Shown in pieces: positions 1 through 8,052 of a stretch of 64,000 nucleotides of DNA. The position numbers and the translations under genes are program-made. The notes under the pieces are model-generated. The model was not told the origin of the DNA and ran no database searches. It saw nothing but the letters and a program-made list of their open reading frames with translations. Source of the stretch: Streptomyces sp. L-9-10 (GTDB lineage Bacteria > Actinomycetota > Actinomycetes > Streptomycetales > Streptomycetaceae). Within the stretch, counting starts at the first letter, position 1; every line of letters starts with the position of its first letter. The stretch is taken from contig NZ_PHRF01000008.1 in the NCBI RefSeq assembly GCF_004151105.1, positions 82,145 to 146,144 on the forward strand. Reading direction: 5' to 3'.

Positions 1-78
1 GTTCATGGCGCGGGCCGTGACGGGGCCGGAGAGCACCCCGCCTCGCGGCTGGCCCGGGAGGGCGGCGGCGTCGGTCAT
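1..78 (-). CDS. MBL-fold metallo-hydrolase, N-terminal fragment (cut by window edge)
   Basis: Only the first 26 codons are inside the window, reading MTDAAALPGQPRGGVLSGPV and then TARAMN. This opening resembles the start of Streptomyces MBL-fold (beta-lactamase-like) hydrolases that follow a Nudix gene; that identification is from memory of the family, because the HxHxDH metal-binding core lies outside the window. The ATG overlaps the stop codon of the upstream Nudix gene by 4 bp (ATGA), so the two genes are very likely one transcript with coupled translation. Confidence 0.55.
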   Translation of the reverse strand, partial: MTDAAALPGQPRGGVLSGPVTARAMN

Positions 79-1085
79 CGGGAACCTCCGGACGGAGTGT
101 GCGTCTGCGTCTCGGTCTCCGTCGCCGTCTGACCGGGGCTCTGGCTCGCGCTCTGGCGTGGCCCTTGGCTCGGGCTCGGGCTCGGGCTCGGGCTCAGATG
201 CGGGCTCGGGCTCTGCTTCTGCTCGCTCGGACGCGAGTCCACGCGCTTGGTGAACTCCTCGTGGCCGGGCCAGCTGAGCACCAGCTCCTCGCCCTCCATC
301 CGGGCCGTGGCCAGCACCGGCGTCAGATCGCGGCTGTCGGAACCGGCGAGCGCCTCGTCGGCCGAACCGTACGACTGGAGCTGACGCAGCGTCGCGACGG
401 TCGGCGGCATCATCAGCAGCTCGCCCCGGTCGTACGCCTCCGTCGCCTCGGCCGGTCGGATCCACACCGTACGGTCGGCCTCCGTGGAGGCGTTCCTGGT
501 CCGCTGGCCTGGTGGCAGCGCGGCCACGAAGAACCAGGTGTCGTAGCGGCGCGGTTCGAACTCGGGGGTGATCCAGCGGGCCCACGCGCCGAGCAGGTCG
601 CTGCGCAGCACCAGTCCGCGCCGGTTGAGGAAGTCGGCGAACGACAGTTCGTGCCCGGCGAGGGCGTCGCGGTCGGCCTCCCAGTCGTCGCCCGTGGTGT
701 CGCCGACGACGGTCCCCGCGGTCTCCCCGGCGAGCAGGACACCGGCCTCCTCGTAGGTCTCGCGGACCGCCGCGCACACGATGGCCTGCGCGGACGCGGC
801 GTCGACGCCGAGCCGGCGCGCCCATACGTCACGGCCGGGGCCGGCCCAGCCGACGGTCCCGTCGTCGTCCCGCGGGTCGACTCCGCCGCCGGGGTACGCG
901 TACGCGCCCGCGGCGAACGCCATGGAGGCGCGGCGCCGCAGCATATGGACGGCGGGGCCGGCGGGATCGTCGCGCAGGAGCATCACGGTCGCGGCCCGCC
1001 GGGGAGTCATCGCGGTGATCTCACCGGCGGCGAGGGCACGGATCCGCACGGGCCATTCGGGCGGGTACCACTGACCATTGGGCAT
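75..1085 (-). CDS. Nudix (NUDIX) hydrolase
   Basis: A 336-residue protein with a Nudix domain. It carries an AYPGGGVDPRDDDG segment followed by an RETYEEAGVLL helix, matching the Nudix box GX5EX7REUXEEXGU with a longer insertion between its halves, as in CoA-pyrophosphatase-like and other long Nudix proteins. Such enzymes hydrolyse nucleoside diphosphates linked to another group; the substrate cannot be read here. The last 50 residues are low-complexity Ser/Pro/Gln/Thr repeats and probably disordered. The start at 1085 is supported by a TAGCAT -10 box ending 6 nt upstream, which implies a leaderless mRNA. The gene overlaps the MBL-fold gene by 4 bp. Confidence 0.85.
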   Translation of the reverse strand: MPNGQWYPPEWPVRIRALAAGEITAMTPRRAATVMLLRDDPAGPAVHMLRRRASMAFAAGAYAYPGGGVDPRDDDGTVGWAGPGRDVWARRLGVDAASAQAIVCAAVRETYEEAGVLLAGETAGTVVGDTTGDDWEADRDALAGHELSFADFLNRRGLVLRSDLLGAWARWITPEFEPRRYDTWFFVAALPPGQRTRNASTEADRTVWIRPAEATEAYDRGELLMMPPTVATLRQLQSYGSADEALAGSDSRDLTPVLATARMEGEELVLSWPGHEEFTKRVDSRPSEQKQSPSPHLSPSPSPSPSQGPRQSASQSPGQTATETETQTHTPSGGSR

Positions 1086-1091
1086 GGCCGG

Positions 1092-1097
1092 ATGCTA
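1092..1097 (-). promoter_or_regulatory. -10 box of the Nudix gene, leaderless start
   Basis: On the minus strand the sequence reads TAGCAT, then 6 nt, then the ATG at 1085. A TANNNT hexamer 6-7 nt before a start codon is the arrangement of leaderless actinobacterial transcripts. No convincing -35 element was identified. Confidence 0.5.
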
Positions 1098-1395
1098 TGC
1101 GCTGGCGCGGGGATGTTCGAGAGGCACTGGAAGGCATGTGTTGCGGCACCACGTACAGCACGATCCCACCCGGTGCGTCTCACATACACGCACCAGGCAG
1201 GATCTCCGGCCATGCACTGGCCGTGCGGCGGGCGCGGGACGCGTGCCGAGAAGCGACCGGCCCGTGTCCACAAGCCACAGGCCCGCGCTCAGCCGCCGCC
1301 CGGCCCACGCCCGGCCCCGTCGTACGGCCTGCGCTCAGCCGCCGCCCGGTCCGTCCTAACCAGCCCGTCGCCCGGCCCGCCGCCCGGCCCGTCGC
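1098..1395. other. intergenic stretch with short direct repeats
   Basis: No gene is supported between the promoter of the Nudix gene and the end of the RidA gene. The stretch holds two copies of a 19-bp GC-rich direct repeat (core CGCTCAGCCGCCGCCCGG) at 1285-1303 and 1331-1349, near the RidA stop, and is otherwise C-rich low complexity. No strong terminator hairpin was recognised. Confidence 0.5.
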
Positions 1396-1896
1396 TCAGA
1401 CCTCGGTCAGCTCCACCTGGATCTCGACCTCGACCGGCGCGTCCAGCGGCAGCACCGCCACGCCGACCGCGCTGCGCGCGTGCACGCCCTTGTCGCCGAG
1501 GACCTGGCCGAGCAGCTCGCTCGCACCGTTGACCACACCCGGCTGGCCGGTGAAGTCCGCGGCCGAGGCGACGAAGCCCGTGACCTTCACCACGCGCGCG
1601 ATGCGGTCCAGATCGCCGGTGACGGACTTCACGGCGGCCAGGGCGTTCAGCGCGCAGGTGGCCGCCAGTTCCTTGGCCTCTTCCGCGGTGACCTCGGCGC
1701 CGACCTTGCCGGTCACCGGAAGCTTGCCCTCCACCATCGGGAGCTGGCCCGAGGTGTAGACGTACGCACCGGACCGTACGGCCGGCTGATAGGCCGCCAG
1801 CGGCGGTACGACCTCGGGCAGCCTCAGTCCGAGCTCGGCGAGCCTGGCCTCAACGGCCCCGGCTCCGGCCGCCGCCCCAGCCCCGGGTCCGCTCAT
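1396..1896 (-). CDS. RidA family protein (YjgF/YER057c/UK114)
   Basis: A 166-residue protein. From about residue 40 it matches the RidA/Rid7-like fold, with PAVRSGAYVYTSGQLP, the AEEAKELAATCALNALAAVK helix and a VEIQVELTEV C-terminal strand. RidA proteins are small trimers that hydrolyse reactive enamine/imine intermediates from PLP-enzyme reactions; this longer form lacks the classic catalytic Arg context I would look for, so its exact activity is uncertain. The ATG at 1896 was chosen because it overlaps the DUF4177 stop (ATGA); the longer open frame upstream is a shadow. It forms an operon with DUF4177. Confidence 0.85.
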   Translation of the reverse strand: MSGPGAGAAAGAGAVEARLAELGLRLPEVVPPLAAYQPAVRSGAYVYTSGQLPMVEGKLPVTGKVGAEVTAEEAKELAATCALNALAAVKSVTGDLDRIARVVKVTGFVASAADFTGQPGVVNGASELLGQVLGDKGVHARSAVGVAVLPLDAPVEVEIQVELTEV

Positions 1897-2054
1897 GCGG
1901 CTTTCTCCCGCTTCAGATAGGCCACCAGCTGCTCCGGGTTGTTCGGCCCGGGAACGACCTGGACGAGCTCCCAGCCGTCCTCGCCCCAGGTGTCCAGAAT
2001 CTGCTTGGTCGCGTGCACGAGAAGAGGCACGGTCGCGTATTCCCACTTGGTCAT
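1893..2054 (-). CDS. DUF4177 domain protein
   Basis: A 53-residue protein with the small DUF4177 signature: MTKWEYATVPLL, then ILDTWGEDGWELVQVVPG and a basic end. Function is unknown. It is the first gene of a two-gene operon with RidA (4-bp ATGA overlap). A TACAGT -10 box lies 7 nt before the ATG, so the transcript is probably leaderless. Its promoter lies back to back with that of the ArsA-like gene at 2127. Confidence 0.88.
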   Translation of the reverse strand: MTKWEYATVPLLVHATKQILDTWGEDGWELVQVVPGPNNPEQLVAYLKREKAA

Positions 2055-2061
2055 GGAGGCG

Positions 2062-2119
2062 ACTGTAGTCGTACCGCGTGGCGGCCTCGTGCGTAGCCTG
2101 CGGCCCGACTGGTTAGGCT
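2062..2119. promoter_or_regulatory. divergent leaderless promoters (DUF4177 and ArsA-like operons)
   Basis: Minus strand: TACAGT at 2067-2062, 7 nt before the ATG at 2054. Plus strand: TAGGCT at 2114-2119, 7 nt before the GTG at 2127. Neither gene has a ribosome-binding site upstream, which fits leaderless initiation in both directions. Confidence 0.55.
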
Positions 2120-2126
2120 CGAATAC

Positions 2127-3092
2127 GTGAGCAGGCTCCAGGTCGTCAGCGGCAAGGGCGGTACCGGTAAGACGACGGTCGCCGCCGCCCTCGCGCTCGC
2201 CCTCGCCACCGAGGGGAAGCGCACGCTCCTCGTCGAGGTCGAGGGCAGGCAGGGCATCGCACAGCTCTTCGAGACAGAGGCCCTTCCGTACGAGGAACGG
2301 AAGATCGCCGTCGCCTCGGGCGGCGGCGAGGTGTTCGCGCTGGCCATCGACGCCGAGCGCGCGCTCCTCGACTACCTCCAGATGTTCTACAAGCTCGGCA
2401 GCGCGGGCCGGGCGCTCAAGAAGATCGGTGCGATCGACTTCGCGACGACGATCGCGCCGGGGGTCAGGGACGTACTGCTGACCGGCAAGGCGTGCGAGGC
2501 GGTGCGCAGGCGCGACAAGAGGGGACGTTTCGTCTACGACTACGTCGTGATGGACGCCCCGCCCACCGGCCGCATCACCCGCTTCCTCAATGTGAACGAC
2601 GAGGTGGCCGGGCTGGCGAAGATCGGCCCGATACACAATCAGGCGCAGGCCGTGATGCGGGTCCTGAAGTCGCCCGAGACGGCCGTGCATCTGGTGACGC
2701 TGCTGGAGGAGATGCCGGTCCAGGAGACCGCGGACGGCATCGCCGAGTTGCGGAGCGCGGAGCTGCGGGTCGGCAAGGTGATCGTGAACATGGTCCGGCC
2801 GCATCTCCTGGACGAGGCCGCCGTACGCGCCGCGGCCGGTGATCGCCGCAAGGAGGTCGCGAAGGCGCTCGCGGCCGCCGGTGTGCCCGCGCCCACGAAG
2901 CTCGTCGGGCCACTGCTCGACCAGGCCGCGGAGCACGCGCAGCGCGTGGAGCTGGAGCGCGAGCAGCGGGCCGTCCTCACCAAACTGGGACTGCCCACGT
3001 ACGAACTCCCCCTGGTCGGCGAGGGAATGGATCTCGCCGGTCTGTACCGGCTGGCGGGGGAGCTACGGCAACTCGGGGAGGTCTTCGCATGA
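2127..3092 (+). CDS. ArsA/GET3-like P-loop ATPase, first of a pair
   Basis: A 321-residue SIMIBI-class ATPase. The deviant Walker A SGKGGTGKTT lies at residues 8-17 and a DYVVMDAPPTGR switch/Walker B segment follows at about 140. These are features of the ArsA/GET3 family, although actinobacterial pairs like this are not known arsenite pumps and no metal-binding cysteine pair is visible. The start is GTG, 7 nt after a TAGGCT box (leaderless). The next gene overlaps by 4 bp and encodes a second ATPase, so the products probably work as a heterodimer or fold together. wblA lies downstream on the opposite strand. Confidence 0.82.
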   Translation: MSRLQVVSGKGGTGKTTVAAALALALATEGKRTLLVEVEGRQGIAQLFETEALPYEERKIAVASGGGEVFALAIDAERALLDYLQMFYKLGSAGRALKKIGAIDFATTIAPGVRDVLLTGKACEAVRRRDKRGRFVYDYVVMDAPPTGRITRFLNVNDEVAGLAKIGPIHNQAQAVMRVLKSPETAVHLVTLLEEMPVQETADGIAELRSAELRVGKVIVNMVRPHLLDEAAVRAAAGDRRKEVAKALAAAGVPAPTKLVGPLLDQAAEHAQRVELEREQRAVLTKLGLPTYELPLVGEGMDLAGLYRLAGELRQLGEVFA

Positions 3093-4480
3093 CCCTGGAC
3101 TCTGCGGCTGCCCCACTCGACATCGATCCGCTGCTCGACGACCCGGCCACCCGCATCGTGGTGTGCTGCGGCTCGGGCGGCGTCGGCAAGACGACGACCG
3201 CGGCGGCTCTCGGCGTACGGGCGGCCGAGCGCGGCCGGAAGGTGGTCGTCCTGACCATCGATCCGGCGCGCCGGCTGGCCCAGTCGATGGGGATCGACTC
3301 GCTCGACAACACGCCCCGGCAGGTGAAGGGCGTCCAGGGCCCCGGCGAACTGCACGCCATGATGCTCGACATGAAGCGGACCTTCGACGAGATCGTCGAG
3401 GCGCACGCGGACCCCGACCGGGCCCGCGCCATTCTGGAGAACCCCTTCTACCAGTCCCTGTCGGCCGGCTTCGCGGGCACGCAGGAGTACATGGCGATGG
3501 AGAAGCTGGGTCAGCTGCGGTCCCGCGACGAATGGGACCTGATCATCGTCGACACGCCGCCGTCGCGCTCCGCGCTGGACTTCCTGGACGCGCCGAAGCG
3601 GCTCGGTTCCTTTCTCGACGGGAAGTTCATCAGGCTGCTGATGACCCCGGCCAAGATGGGCGGCCGGGCGGGGATGAAGTTCCTGAATGTCGGTATGTCG
3701 ATGATGACGGGCACGCTGGGAAAGCTGCTCGGCGGCCAATTCCTGCGTGACGTACAGACCTTCATCACCGCGATGGACACGATGTTCGGCGGGTTCCGTA
3801 CGCGCGCGGACGCGACGTACCGGCTGCTTCAGGCGCCGGGTACGGCGTTTCTGGTGGTCGCGGCGCCGGAGCGGGACGCCTTGCGGGAGGCGGCGTACTT
3901 CGTGGAGCGGCTGGCGGCCGAGGAGATGCCCCTGGCCGGGCTGGTGCTCAACCGTGTCCACGGCAGCGGCGCCGCGCGGCTGTCGGCGGAGCGGGCGCGG
4001 GCCGCGGCGGAAAATCTTGAAGACGGCGGCATTGTGGATCAGGCGGCCGGGAATGCTCAGAGTCGTGGCAGTGCAGCCTCGGAAGGCTCTTCTCCCGAAG
4101 CCTCCGAGACGCACGAGCCCCTCGAAGCCGCCGTACCTGTCGTAGCCGCTGAATCCGCCGTACCCGCATCCCCGCACGCGTCTGACGAATCCGATGTATC
4201 CGACGTATCCACCACGCCCGCCGCCCCGGCCGCACCCGAATCGGTCGCGTCTGTCACAAGTTCTGTCACAACTGTGGAACAGCTGACGGCGGGTTTGCTG
4301 CGCCTGCACGCCGAACGGATGCAGGTGCTCGCGCGTGAGGAGCGCACGCGCGACCGCTTCACCGCGCTGCACCCCGAGGTGGCGGTGGCGGAGGTCCCCG
4401 CCCTGCCCGGCGATGTTCACGACCTTGCCGGGCTCAGGGCCATCGCGGAGCGCCTCGCGGCGGGTGGCACGACGCGCTGA
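3089..4480 (+). CDS. ArsA/GET3-like P-loop ATPase, second of a pair
   Basis: A 463-residue ATPase with Walker A SGGVGKTTTAAALG at about residues 30-43 and a DLIIVDTPPSRSALDFLDAP segment at about 150. Residues from roughly 310 to 390 are a low-complexity Ala/Ser/Pro/Val/Glu linker, inserted before a conserved C-terminal helix (LTAGLLRLHAERMQVLAREE and onward). It is translationally coupled to the preceding ATPase by ATGA. The partner subunit has no such linker. The cellular cargo is unknown; arsenite export is not supported by the neighbourhood. Confidence 0.82.
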   Translation: MTLDSAAAPLDIDPLLDDPATRIVVCCGSGGVGKTTTAAALGVRAAERGRKVVVLTIDPARRLAQSMGIDSLDNTPRQVKGVQGPGELHAMMLDMKRTFDEIVEAHADPDRARAILENPFYQSLSAGFAGTQEYMAMEKLGQLRSRDEWDLIIVDTPPSRSALDFLDAPKRLGSFLDGKFIRLLMTPAKMGGRAGMKFLNVGMSMMTGTLGKLLGGQFLRDVQTFITAMDTMFGGFRTRADATYRLLQAPGTAFLVVAAPERDALREAAYFVERLAAEEMPLAGLVLNRVHGSGAARLSAERARAAAENLEDGGIVDQAAGNAQSRGSAASEGSSPEASETHEPLEAAVPVVAAESAVPASPHASDESDVSDVSTTPAAPAAPESVASVTSSVTTVEQLTAGLLRLHAERMQVLAREERTRDRFTALHPEVAVAEVPALPGDVHDLAGLRAIAERLAAGGTTR

Positions 4481-4782
4481 CATGCCCGGCACGCTGTCGC
4501 CGCGAAGCTCGACACGCCAGGGCTCGACACGCCAGGCTCGACAGCTCGACACGCCAGGGTCGGCGCACCGCGCTCGACGCACGCACCGTGCTTGGCGCAC
4601 TGTGTCCGGCGCATCGCGTACGACGTGACACGCCCGAAGCGCTGCCCGCCTCACCGCCGAGTCATGGCGCCCTCAGCAGGGGCGAGAGCGATCACGCCAC
4701 CAATTACCCCACCGGTTTCCCACTGGCTTCGCTACCGGCTCCCCCACCGGTTACCCCACGGCCCGGTTACCCCACGGCCCGA
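4481..4782. other. intergenic region with two families of tandem repeats
   Basis: The gap lies between two convergent genes. Near the ATPase end are three near-identical copies of CTCGACACGCCAGG (4508-4521, 4523-4536, 4545-4558). Near wblA are repeats that duplicate the end of wblA, listed separately. No gene or clear hairpin terminator was seen. Confidence 0.55.
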
Positions 4783-4798
4783 TTACCCCACGGCCGCG
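4751..4798. repeat. three tandem 16-bp copies spanning the wblA stop codon
   Basis: TTACCCCACGGCC plus three variable bases occurs at 4751, 4767 and 4783 with a 16-bp period. The copy at 4783 contains the wblA stop (TAA on the minus strand) and its last codons. The two further copies lie downstream of the gene, each keeping a TAA. Confidence 0.9.
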
Positions 4799-5127
4799 TA
4801 CGTCTCGTACGTCTCGTCATCCTCCAAGCCCACAGGCAGGAGGCCCGCGCTGCGCTCGTACTCCGTGCGCGCGGTCTCAAGCAGCCGGCGCCACGAGGTG
4901 ACGGTCGGCCGCCTGCGCAGCAGTGCGCGGCGCTCCCGCTCGGTCATCCCGCCCCACACGCCGAATTCGACGCGATTGTCCAGCGCGTCGGCCAGGCATT
5001 CGGTCCGCACCGGGCATCCGGTGCACACCGCCTTGGCCCTGTTCTGCGCCGCACCCTGCACGAACAGTTCATCTGGATCGGTAGTGCGGCAAGCTGCCTG
5101 CGCACTCCAGTCGGTTACCCAGCCCAT
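4783..5127 (-). CDS. wblA: WhiB-family regulator WblA
   Basis: A 114-residue WhiB-like protein. The four Fe-S cysteines are at C13, C35, C38 and C44 (C-x2-C-x5-C for the last three), followed by the GVWGGMTERERR turn and a basic C-terminus. Overall sequence and length match WblA, the pleiotropic [4Fe-4S] regulator that in streptomycetes controls the switch to sporulation and represses antibiotic production. The start at 5127 gives the usual 112-114 residue length and has a GGAGAGGA-type ribosome-binding site upstream; an in-frame ATG at 5184 would add 19 atypical residues. It lies opposite a class A PBP gene, as I recall from S. coelicolor. Confidence 0.93.
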   Translation of the reverse strand: MGWVTDWSAQAACRTTDPDELFVQGAAQNRAKAVCTGCPVRTECLADALDNRVEFGVWGGMTERERRALLRRRPTVTSWRRLLETARTEYERSAGLLPVGLEDDETYETYAAVG

Positions 5128-5318
5128 GCTGGCGCCGTCCTCTCCCGAATCGAGGCTCCCCCACGGCGGCAGCGGCATATTCACCGTTGCCAGTTGAGGA
5201 CGTTACGGAAGGCGGGCACAGCGCAACACCCCCTTCGGGCCCAATCTTGAATGGCCCGAACGGACTATGCGTACGCGGCAGATCACCCAGGGGAGTGACC
5301 CAAGGGCATAACCGGCAC

Positions 5319-5335
5319 ATCCGACAAAGTCGGAT
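5319..5335. promoter_or_regulatory. palindromic candidate operator
   Basis: A perfect 7-3-7 inverted repeat, ATCCGAC AAA GTCGGAT, in the wblA/PBP intergenic region. The binding protein is unknown. Confidence 0.4.
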
Positions 5336-5512
5336 ATTTCACTTGGGCCACAACGGGCATCTCATGCCAGGCGCAGAGGATTCGGGCGTCAATTTTGCGT
5401 GTTTCGGGTTCACGGAAAGTTCACGCCGGGTGCTTGATACGCAACCGCACTGCTGTGACAGTTGGGGACAGCTTAGGCCAGAGCCTTGACGCGTGTCCGG
5501 CGATTGAGAACG

Positions 5513-5518
5513 TAGGCT
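5513..5518 (+). promoter_or_regulatory. -10 box of the PBP gene, leaderless start
   Basis: TAGGCT lies exactly 6 nt before the ATG at 5525. There is no ribosome-binding site between them, so the mRNA is probably leaderless. Confidence 0.5.
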
Positions 5519-5524
5519 GCCCTC

Positions 5525-7843
5525 ATGCCAAAGAAGCGCTCGGGCGGGGGTCTGACCGGGACCCAGCAGGCCGCCAAGTTCCTCGGTGTCAGCGTGCTCG
5601 CGGGAGCGGTGCTCGCGGGAATCGCCCTGCCGGCCTTCGGGGCGCTGGGACTCGCCGCCAAGGGGACGGTCGAGGGATTCGACGAGATCCCCGCCAACCT
5701 CAAGACGCCGCCGCTGAGTCAGCGGACCACGATCCTGGACTCCCAGGGCGGCCGTATCGCCACGGTCTACTCACGTGACCGCACCGTCGTCCCGCTCAAG
5801 GACATCTCCCCGTACATGCAGAAGGCGATCGTCGCGATCGAGGACTCGCGCTTCTACGAGCACGGGGCCATCGACCTGAAGGGCGTGCTGCGCGCGGTCA
5901 ACCGCAACGCGCAGTCGGGCGGCGTCGCCCAGGGCGCCTCGACGCTGACCCAGCAGTACGTGAAGAACGTCTTCGTCGAGGAGGCCGGCGACGACCCGGA
6001 CAAGGTTGCGCAGGCCACCCAGCAGACCCTGGGCCGCAAGATCCAGGAGCTGAAGTACGCGATCCAGGTCGAGGAGGAGCTGGGCAAGAAGAAGATCCTC
6101 GAGAACTATCTGAACATCACCTTCTTCGGGCAGCAGGCCTACGGCATCGAGGCGGCCGCCCAGCGCTACTTCTCCAAGCCGGCCAAGGACCTGAAGCTCG
6201 AAGAGGCCGCCATGCTGGCGGGCATCGTCCAGTCGCCGAGCCGGTACGACCCGGTCAACGACGAGGAGGAGGCCACCAAGCGGCGCAACATCGTGCTGCA
6301 GCGGATGGCCGACGTCCGCGACATCTCCCAGGCGGAGGCCGACCGCGCCAAGGCCGCCCCGATCACGCTCAAGGTGAGCCGTCCCGCGAACGGCTGCATC
6401 ACGGCCGTCGCCGGGGCGGGCTTCTTCTGTGACTACGTGCGCGAGGTCTTCCTGACCGACCCGGTCTTCGGCAAGGACCGCAAGGAGCGGGCCAAGGTCT
6501 GGAACCAGGGCGGTCTGACGATCCGTACGACGCTCGACCCGAAGGCCCAGAGCTCGGTACAGGCGTCGATAAAGGATCACGTCAACCAGAGCGACAAGGT
6601 CGCCGCGGCGGTGACGCTGGTCGAGCCGGGCACCGGCAAGATCCTCGGCATGGGGCAGTCCAAGCCCTACGGCTTCGGGAAGAACGAGACCCAGATCAAC
6701 TTCTCGGTCGACAAGGGGATGGGCGGCTCGAACTACGGCTTCCCGACCGGTTCGACCTTCAAGCCGTTCCTCGCGACGGCGGCCATCGAGCGCGGTGTCC
6801 CGCCGACACAGTCGTATCCGGCGCCGTACCAGATGCCGTACCCGGCGTCGATCCAGACGTGCAGCGGGAAGCCGTGGGTCAACACGGAGGGCGACACGGC
6901 CGAGAACGAGAACGAGTCGGAGGTCGGGCCGTACGGGCTGAAGGAGGCGATGGCCAAATCCGTCAACACGTACTTCGTGCAGATGATAGAGCAAATCGGT
7001 CTCTGCCCCGTGACGGAGACGATCGCCAAGCTGGGCGTGGTCCAGGGCGACGGCAAGAAGCTGCCGGAGTCGCCGTCGGCCCTCACCCTGGGCTCGCAGG
7101 GCATCTCGCCGCTGCGGATGGCGAACGCGTACGCGGCCTTCGCGAACCGCGGCACGTACTGCACGCCCATCGCCATCGACTCGATCAAGACGGCGACGGG
7201 CAAGAGCCTGAAGGTGCCGGAGTCGGGCTGTTCCCAGGCCATGTCGGAGAAGACCGCCGACACGATCAACACCCTGCTGAAGGGCGTGGTCGACTCCGGT
7301 ACGGGTGAGGCGGCCGGACTGACGAGCCGCGACAACGCCGGTAAGACGGGTACGACGGACGCCCGTAAGAACGCGTGGTTCGTCGGATACACCCCGAACA
7401 TGTCCGGCGCGGTCTGGGTCGGCAGCCCGTCCCAGCAGGTCGAGATGGAGGACATCACGATCGGGGGCGAGTACCACGACAAGGTCTTCGGTGGTCAGGT
7501 CCCGGGTCCGATCTGGAAGGACGCGGTGTCCGGCGCGCTGGACGGCAAGCCCGCCCCCGGCTTCGTGACGGTCGACATCCCGGACGCGCCGAAGGGCCGG
7601 GACACCGACAGGCCGGGCGGGAACAACCAGGGCCAGGGCAACGGCGGCCGGGGCGACAACAAGCCGGGCGGTGACGGTGACGGTGGTGATCCGTTCCCGG
7701 ACCTGCCGGACCTGATCAGCGGCGGCCAGTCCCAGGGCAACGGGAACGGCGGCAATGGGAACGGCGGGAACGGCGACGGCGGCCAGAACGGCGGCGGCGG
7801 CGGAGACAACGGCGGCCAGGACGGCGGCAACGGCTTCCCGTAA
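5525..7843 (+). CDS. class A penicillin-binding protein (bifunctional transglycosylase/transpeptidase)
   Basis: A 772-residue cell-wall synthase. It has a short cytoplasmic N-terminus and one signal-anchor helix (about residues 17-40). The GT51 glycosyltransferase domain has the catalytic EDSRFYEHGAID segment, and later GASTLTQQYVKN. A penicillin-binding transpeptidase domain follows with SxxK (GSTFKPF), SxN (SVNTY) and KTG (GKTGTTD). The C-terminal 90 residues are a Gly/Asn/Asp-rich, probably disordered tail. It polymerises and cross-links peptidoglycan outside the membrane. In S. coelicolor the equivalent gene sits opposite wblA, as here. Confidence 0.95.
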   Translation: MPKKRSGGGLTGTQQAAKFLGVSVLAGAVLAGIALPAFGALGLAAKGTVEGFDEIPANLKTPPLSQRTTILDSQGGRIATVYSRDRTVVPLKDISPYMQKAIVAIEDSRFYEHGAIDLKGVLRAVNRNAQSGGVAQGASTLTQQYVKNVFVEEAGDDPDKVAQATQQTLGRKIQELKYAIQVEEELGKKKILENYLNITFFGQQAYGIEAAAQRYFSKPAKDLKLEEAAMLAGIVQSPSRYDPVNDEEEATKRRNIVLQRMADVRDISQAEADRAKAAPITLKVSRPANGCITAVAGAGFFCDYVREVFLTDPVFGKDRKERAKVWNQGGLTIRTTLDPKAQSSVQASIKDHVNQSDKVAAAVTLVEPGTGKILGMGQSKPYGFGKNETQINFSVDKGMGGSNYGFPTGSTFKPFLATAAIERGVPPTQSYPAPYQMPYPASIQTCSGKPWVNTEGDTAENENESEVGPYGLKEAMAKSVNTYFVQMIEQIGLCPVTETIAKLGVVQGDGKKLPESPSALTLGSQGISPLRMANAYAAFANRGTYCTPIAIDSIKTATGKSLKVPESGCSQAMSEKTADTINTLLKGVVDSGTGEAAGLTSRDNAGKTGTTDARKNAWFVGYTPNMSGAVWVGSPSQQVEMEDITIGGEYHDKVFGGQVPGPIWKDAVSGALDGKPAPGFVTVDIPDAPKGRDTDRPGGNNQGQGNGGRGDNKPGGDGDGGDPFPDLPDLISGGQSQGNGNGGNGNGGNGDGGQNGGGGGDNGGQDGGNGFP

Positions 7844-7889
7844 ACCGCGATGGCCGAATGCGGTAGCTGACCGCGGTAACTGAATGACG

Positions 7890-7936
7890 AAGGGGCGCTC
7901 CATCCGACGGCGGTAGGCCGGGACGGAGCGCCCCTT
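7890..7936. terminator. bidirectional hairpin terminator
   Basis: A perfect 12-bp stem, AAGGGGCGCTCC at 7890-7901 paired with its complement at 7925-7936, with a 23-nt loop. It lies between the convergent PBP and GatB/YqeY genes. Confidence 0.75.
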
Positions 7937-8011
7937 ACTCGTGGCCCCTCATTACTCGTGGCCCCTCATTACTCGTGGCCCCTCGTTCGTCACTCGTCAC
8001 TCGTCACTCGT
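7935..8011. repeat. 17-bp tandem repeat followed by a 7-bp tandem repeat
   Basis: Three copies of TTACTCGTGGCCCCTCA (7935-7951, 7952-7968, 7969-7985, the last with one change), then three copies of CACTCGT at 7991-8011. It starts inside the right arm of the terminator. Confidence 0.9.
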
Positions 8012-8052
8012 CAAACTGAGAGCGGGTGCGGGTGCGGGTGCGAGCGTGAGGT

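Larger units (their letters stand above)
5128..5524. promoter_or_regulatory. wblA / PBP divergent intergenic region
   Basis: About 400 bp of non-coding sequence between two divergent genes. It contains a perfect inverted repeat ATCCGAC-AAA-GTCGGAT at 5319-5335, placed about 190 bp from both starts, plus the PBP -10 box at 5513-5518. The length is consistent with the long, heavily regulated upstream region expected for wblA. No small gene is supported. Confidence 0.6.

Noticed and set aside
2127..4480. Arsenite efflux operon
   Set aside because: ArsA-like ATPases but no arsB, arsC or arsR nearby, and no metal-binding cysteines seen.
2639..4654. 671-codon antisense frame across the ATPase pair
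   Set aside because: Overlaps two well-formed ATPase genes and has no domain.
5771..7903. 710-codon open frame antisense to the PBP gene
   Set aside because: Same cause: Arg/Leu/Val-rich nonsense opposite a complete class A PBP.
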